Positions 6,706 to 7,205 of a DNA stretch of 7,205 bases are shown one piece after another. A model generated the notes under the pieces. It was given only the letters and a program-made list of their open reading frames with translations, was not told where the DNA came from and ran no database searches. This stretch comes from Candidatus Thorarchaeota archaeon (GTDB taxonomy: Archaea; Asgardarchaeota; Thorarchaeia; Thorarchaeales; Thorarchaeaceae): positions 1 through 7,205 of the forward strand of contig JABCSP010000109.1 in NCBI GenBank assembly GCA_018238825.1, read 5' to 3'. How positions within the stretch are numbered: the stretch's first letter is position 1; every line of letters starts with the position of its first letter. The position numbers and the translations under genes were made by a program.

Positions 6706-7087
6706 ACTCTATTTTTGAAATGGAGTATTTCTTTCGCCATTCAGGTGCTTTTTCAACTGTAGCCCAATATTCAGTAATTTTACTAATGAAATTATCCTTG
6801 AATTCATAAAAAGAAGTTGCATAGAAACGATCTGGAATCTCATCAGAATAAACGAATACGACACTTACTGCACCTTTTTCAAAAAATTCAATTCTTTGAG
6901 GAATAGTGTGCTAATTTCCGGGATAATCGCGATTTACATTAATTAATGCATCTCGAGAGGGAAAAATCTCTTCTGTGGTTTCCCAAATAAGTTCAAATTC
7001 TTCATGTAATAAAGATCGTACGGATTCAAATTTTCGTTGGTCAAAAAATGCCCAAAATTGTCGGATTAATTTTTCTCGAAGATCCAT
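6704..7087 (-). pseudogene. NTF2/SnoaL-like protein gene interrupted by in-frame TAG
   Basis: Reading from ATG 7087 gives 58 codons ('MDLREKLIRQFWAFFDQRKF...VNRDYPGN'), then TAG at 6911-6913, then 68 codons in the same frame ('HTIPQRIEFF...VSVVFVYSDEIP...FYATSFYEFKD...ITEYWATVEKAPEWRKKY') to TAA at 6704. Both halves together make one 127-residue protein with the layout of the nuclear transport factor 2 / SnoaL-like alpha+beta barrel: helix with FW..FD, 'LLHEEFELIW', 'RDALINVNRDYPG', then strands ending in 'TEYW'. These small barrels bind ligands or act as isomerases or immunity proteins; the specific role is unknown. Relatives usually have Trp after 'YPG-x', so TAG most simply replaces TGG. 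No in-frame ATG follows the stop. A sequencing error, a real nonsense mutation, or decoding of TAG are all possible. Confidence 0.65.
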
Positions 7088-7109
7088 AATAGAATGAAAG
7101 AATTAAAAA

Positions 7110-7118
7110 TTTATAAAA
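7110..7118 (-). promoter_or_regulatory. TATA box of the NTF2-like gene (leaderless)
   Basis: On the - strand TTTTATAAA lies centred about 27 bp upstream of ATG 7087. That is the distance from an archaeal TATA box to the transcription start, so the mRNA would begin at or very near the start codon. No Shine-Dalgarno is seen, which fits a leaderless message. The rest of the edge (7119-7205) is AT-rich with no recognisable gene. Confidence 0.5.
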
Positions 7119-7205
7119 TCAGTCAATGATTAAATAATTTCGACAATATTTTCTCCTTTTTATTTTCTTTGTTTCTTTCGAAATTTCACACCTATTTTTA
7201 TAGTT

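Noticed and set aside
5590..7205. Integrated mobile element in the AT-rich right half
   Set aside because: No integrase, transposase, terminal inverted repeats, direct repeats or tRNA target are visible in the part shown; composition alone does not establish a mobile element.

Overview
The window looks archaeal and most resembles Asgard-type genomes (Thorarchaeia/Lokiarchaeia-like). The clues are a very large secreted beta-sandwich protein ending in a Thr-only stalk plus one C-terminal membrane helix and a KRR stop, a membrane/zinc-ribbon protein with a Q/P-rich linker, a DUF2085-like cysteine-rich membrane protein, and a TATA-like element placed for a leaderless transcript. The lineage is an inference from protein style, not a computed placement.

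The window falls into two compositionally different halves. Left half (1 to about 5590, moderate GC; the line at 5041-5100 is 27/60 GC by hand count): a 5'-truncated giant cell-surface protein on + (to 3625), a convergent nucleotidyltransferase-fold gene on - (3688-4509), and, divergent from it across 144 bp, a 14-TM-type MFS exporter on + (from 4654). Right half (about 5600-7205, strongly AT-rich; the line at 5701-5760 is 17/60 GC): a DUF2085-like membrane protein on -, a two-helix zinc-ribbon protein on +, and an NTF2/SnoaL-like gene on - that is interrupted by an in-frame TAG.

The halves meet at about 5591-5600. There the MFS protein loses its last third and the convergent DUF2085-like protein loses its C-terminus, and both meaningful reading frames end inside the same roughly 10 bp. 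This is either a real illegitimate-recombination breakpoint or a chimeric assembly join between two related archaea. Gene neighbourhood should therefore not be read across this point.

No CRISPR array, tRNA, rRNA, transposase or obvious multi-gene defence system is visible. The points most worth a second look are the double-truncation junction, the amber codon at a Trp-like position of the NTF2-like gene, and the architecture of the giant surface protein: two near-identical 83-residue Ig-like modules flanked by divergent copies, N-glycosylation sequons confined to its membrane-proximal half, and a Thr stalk written with all four Thr codons.
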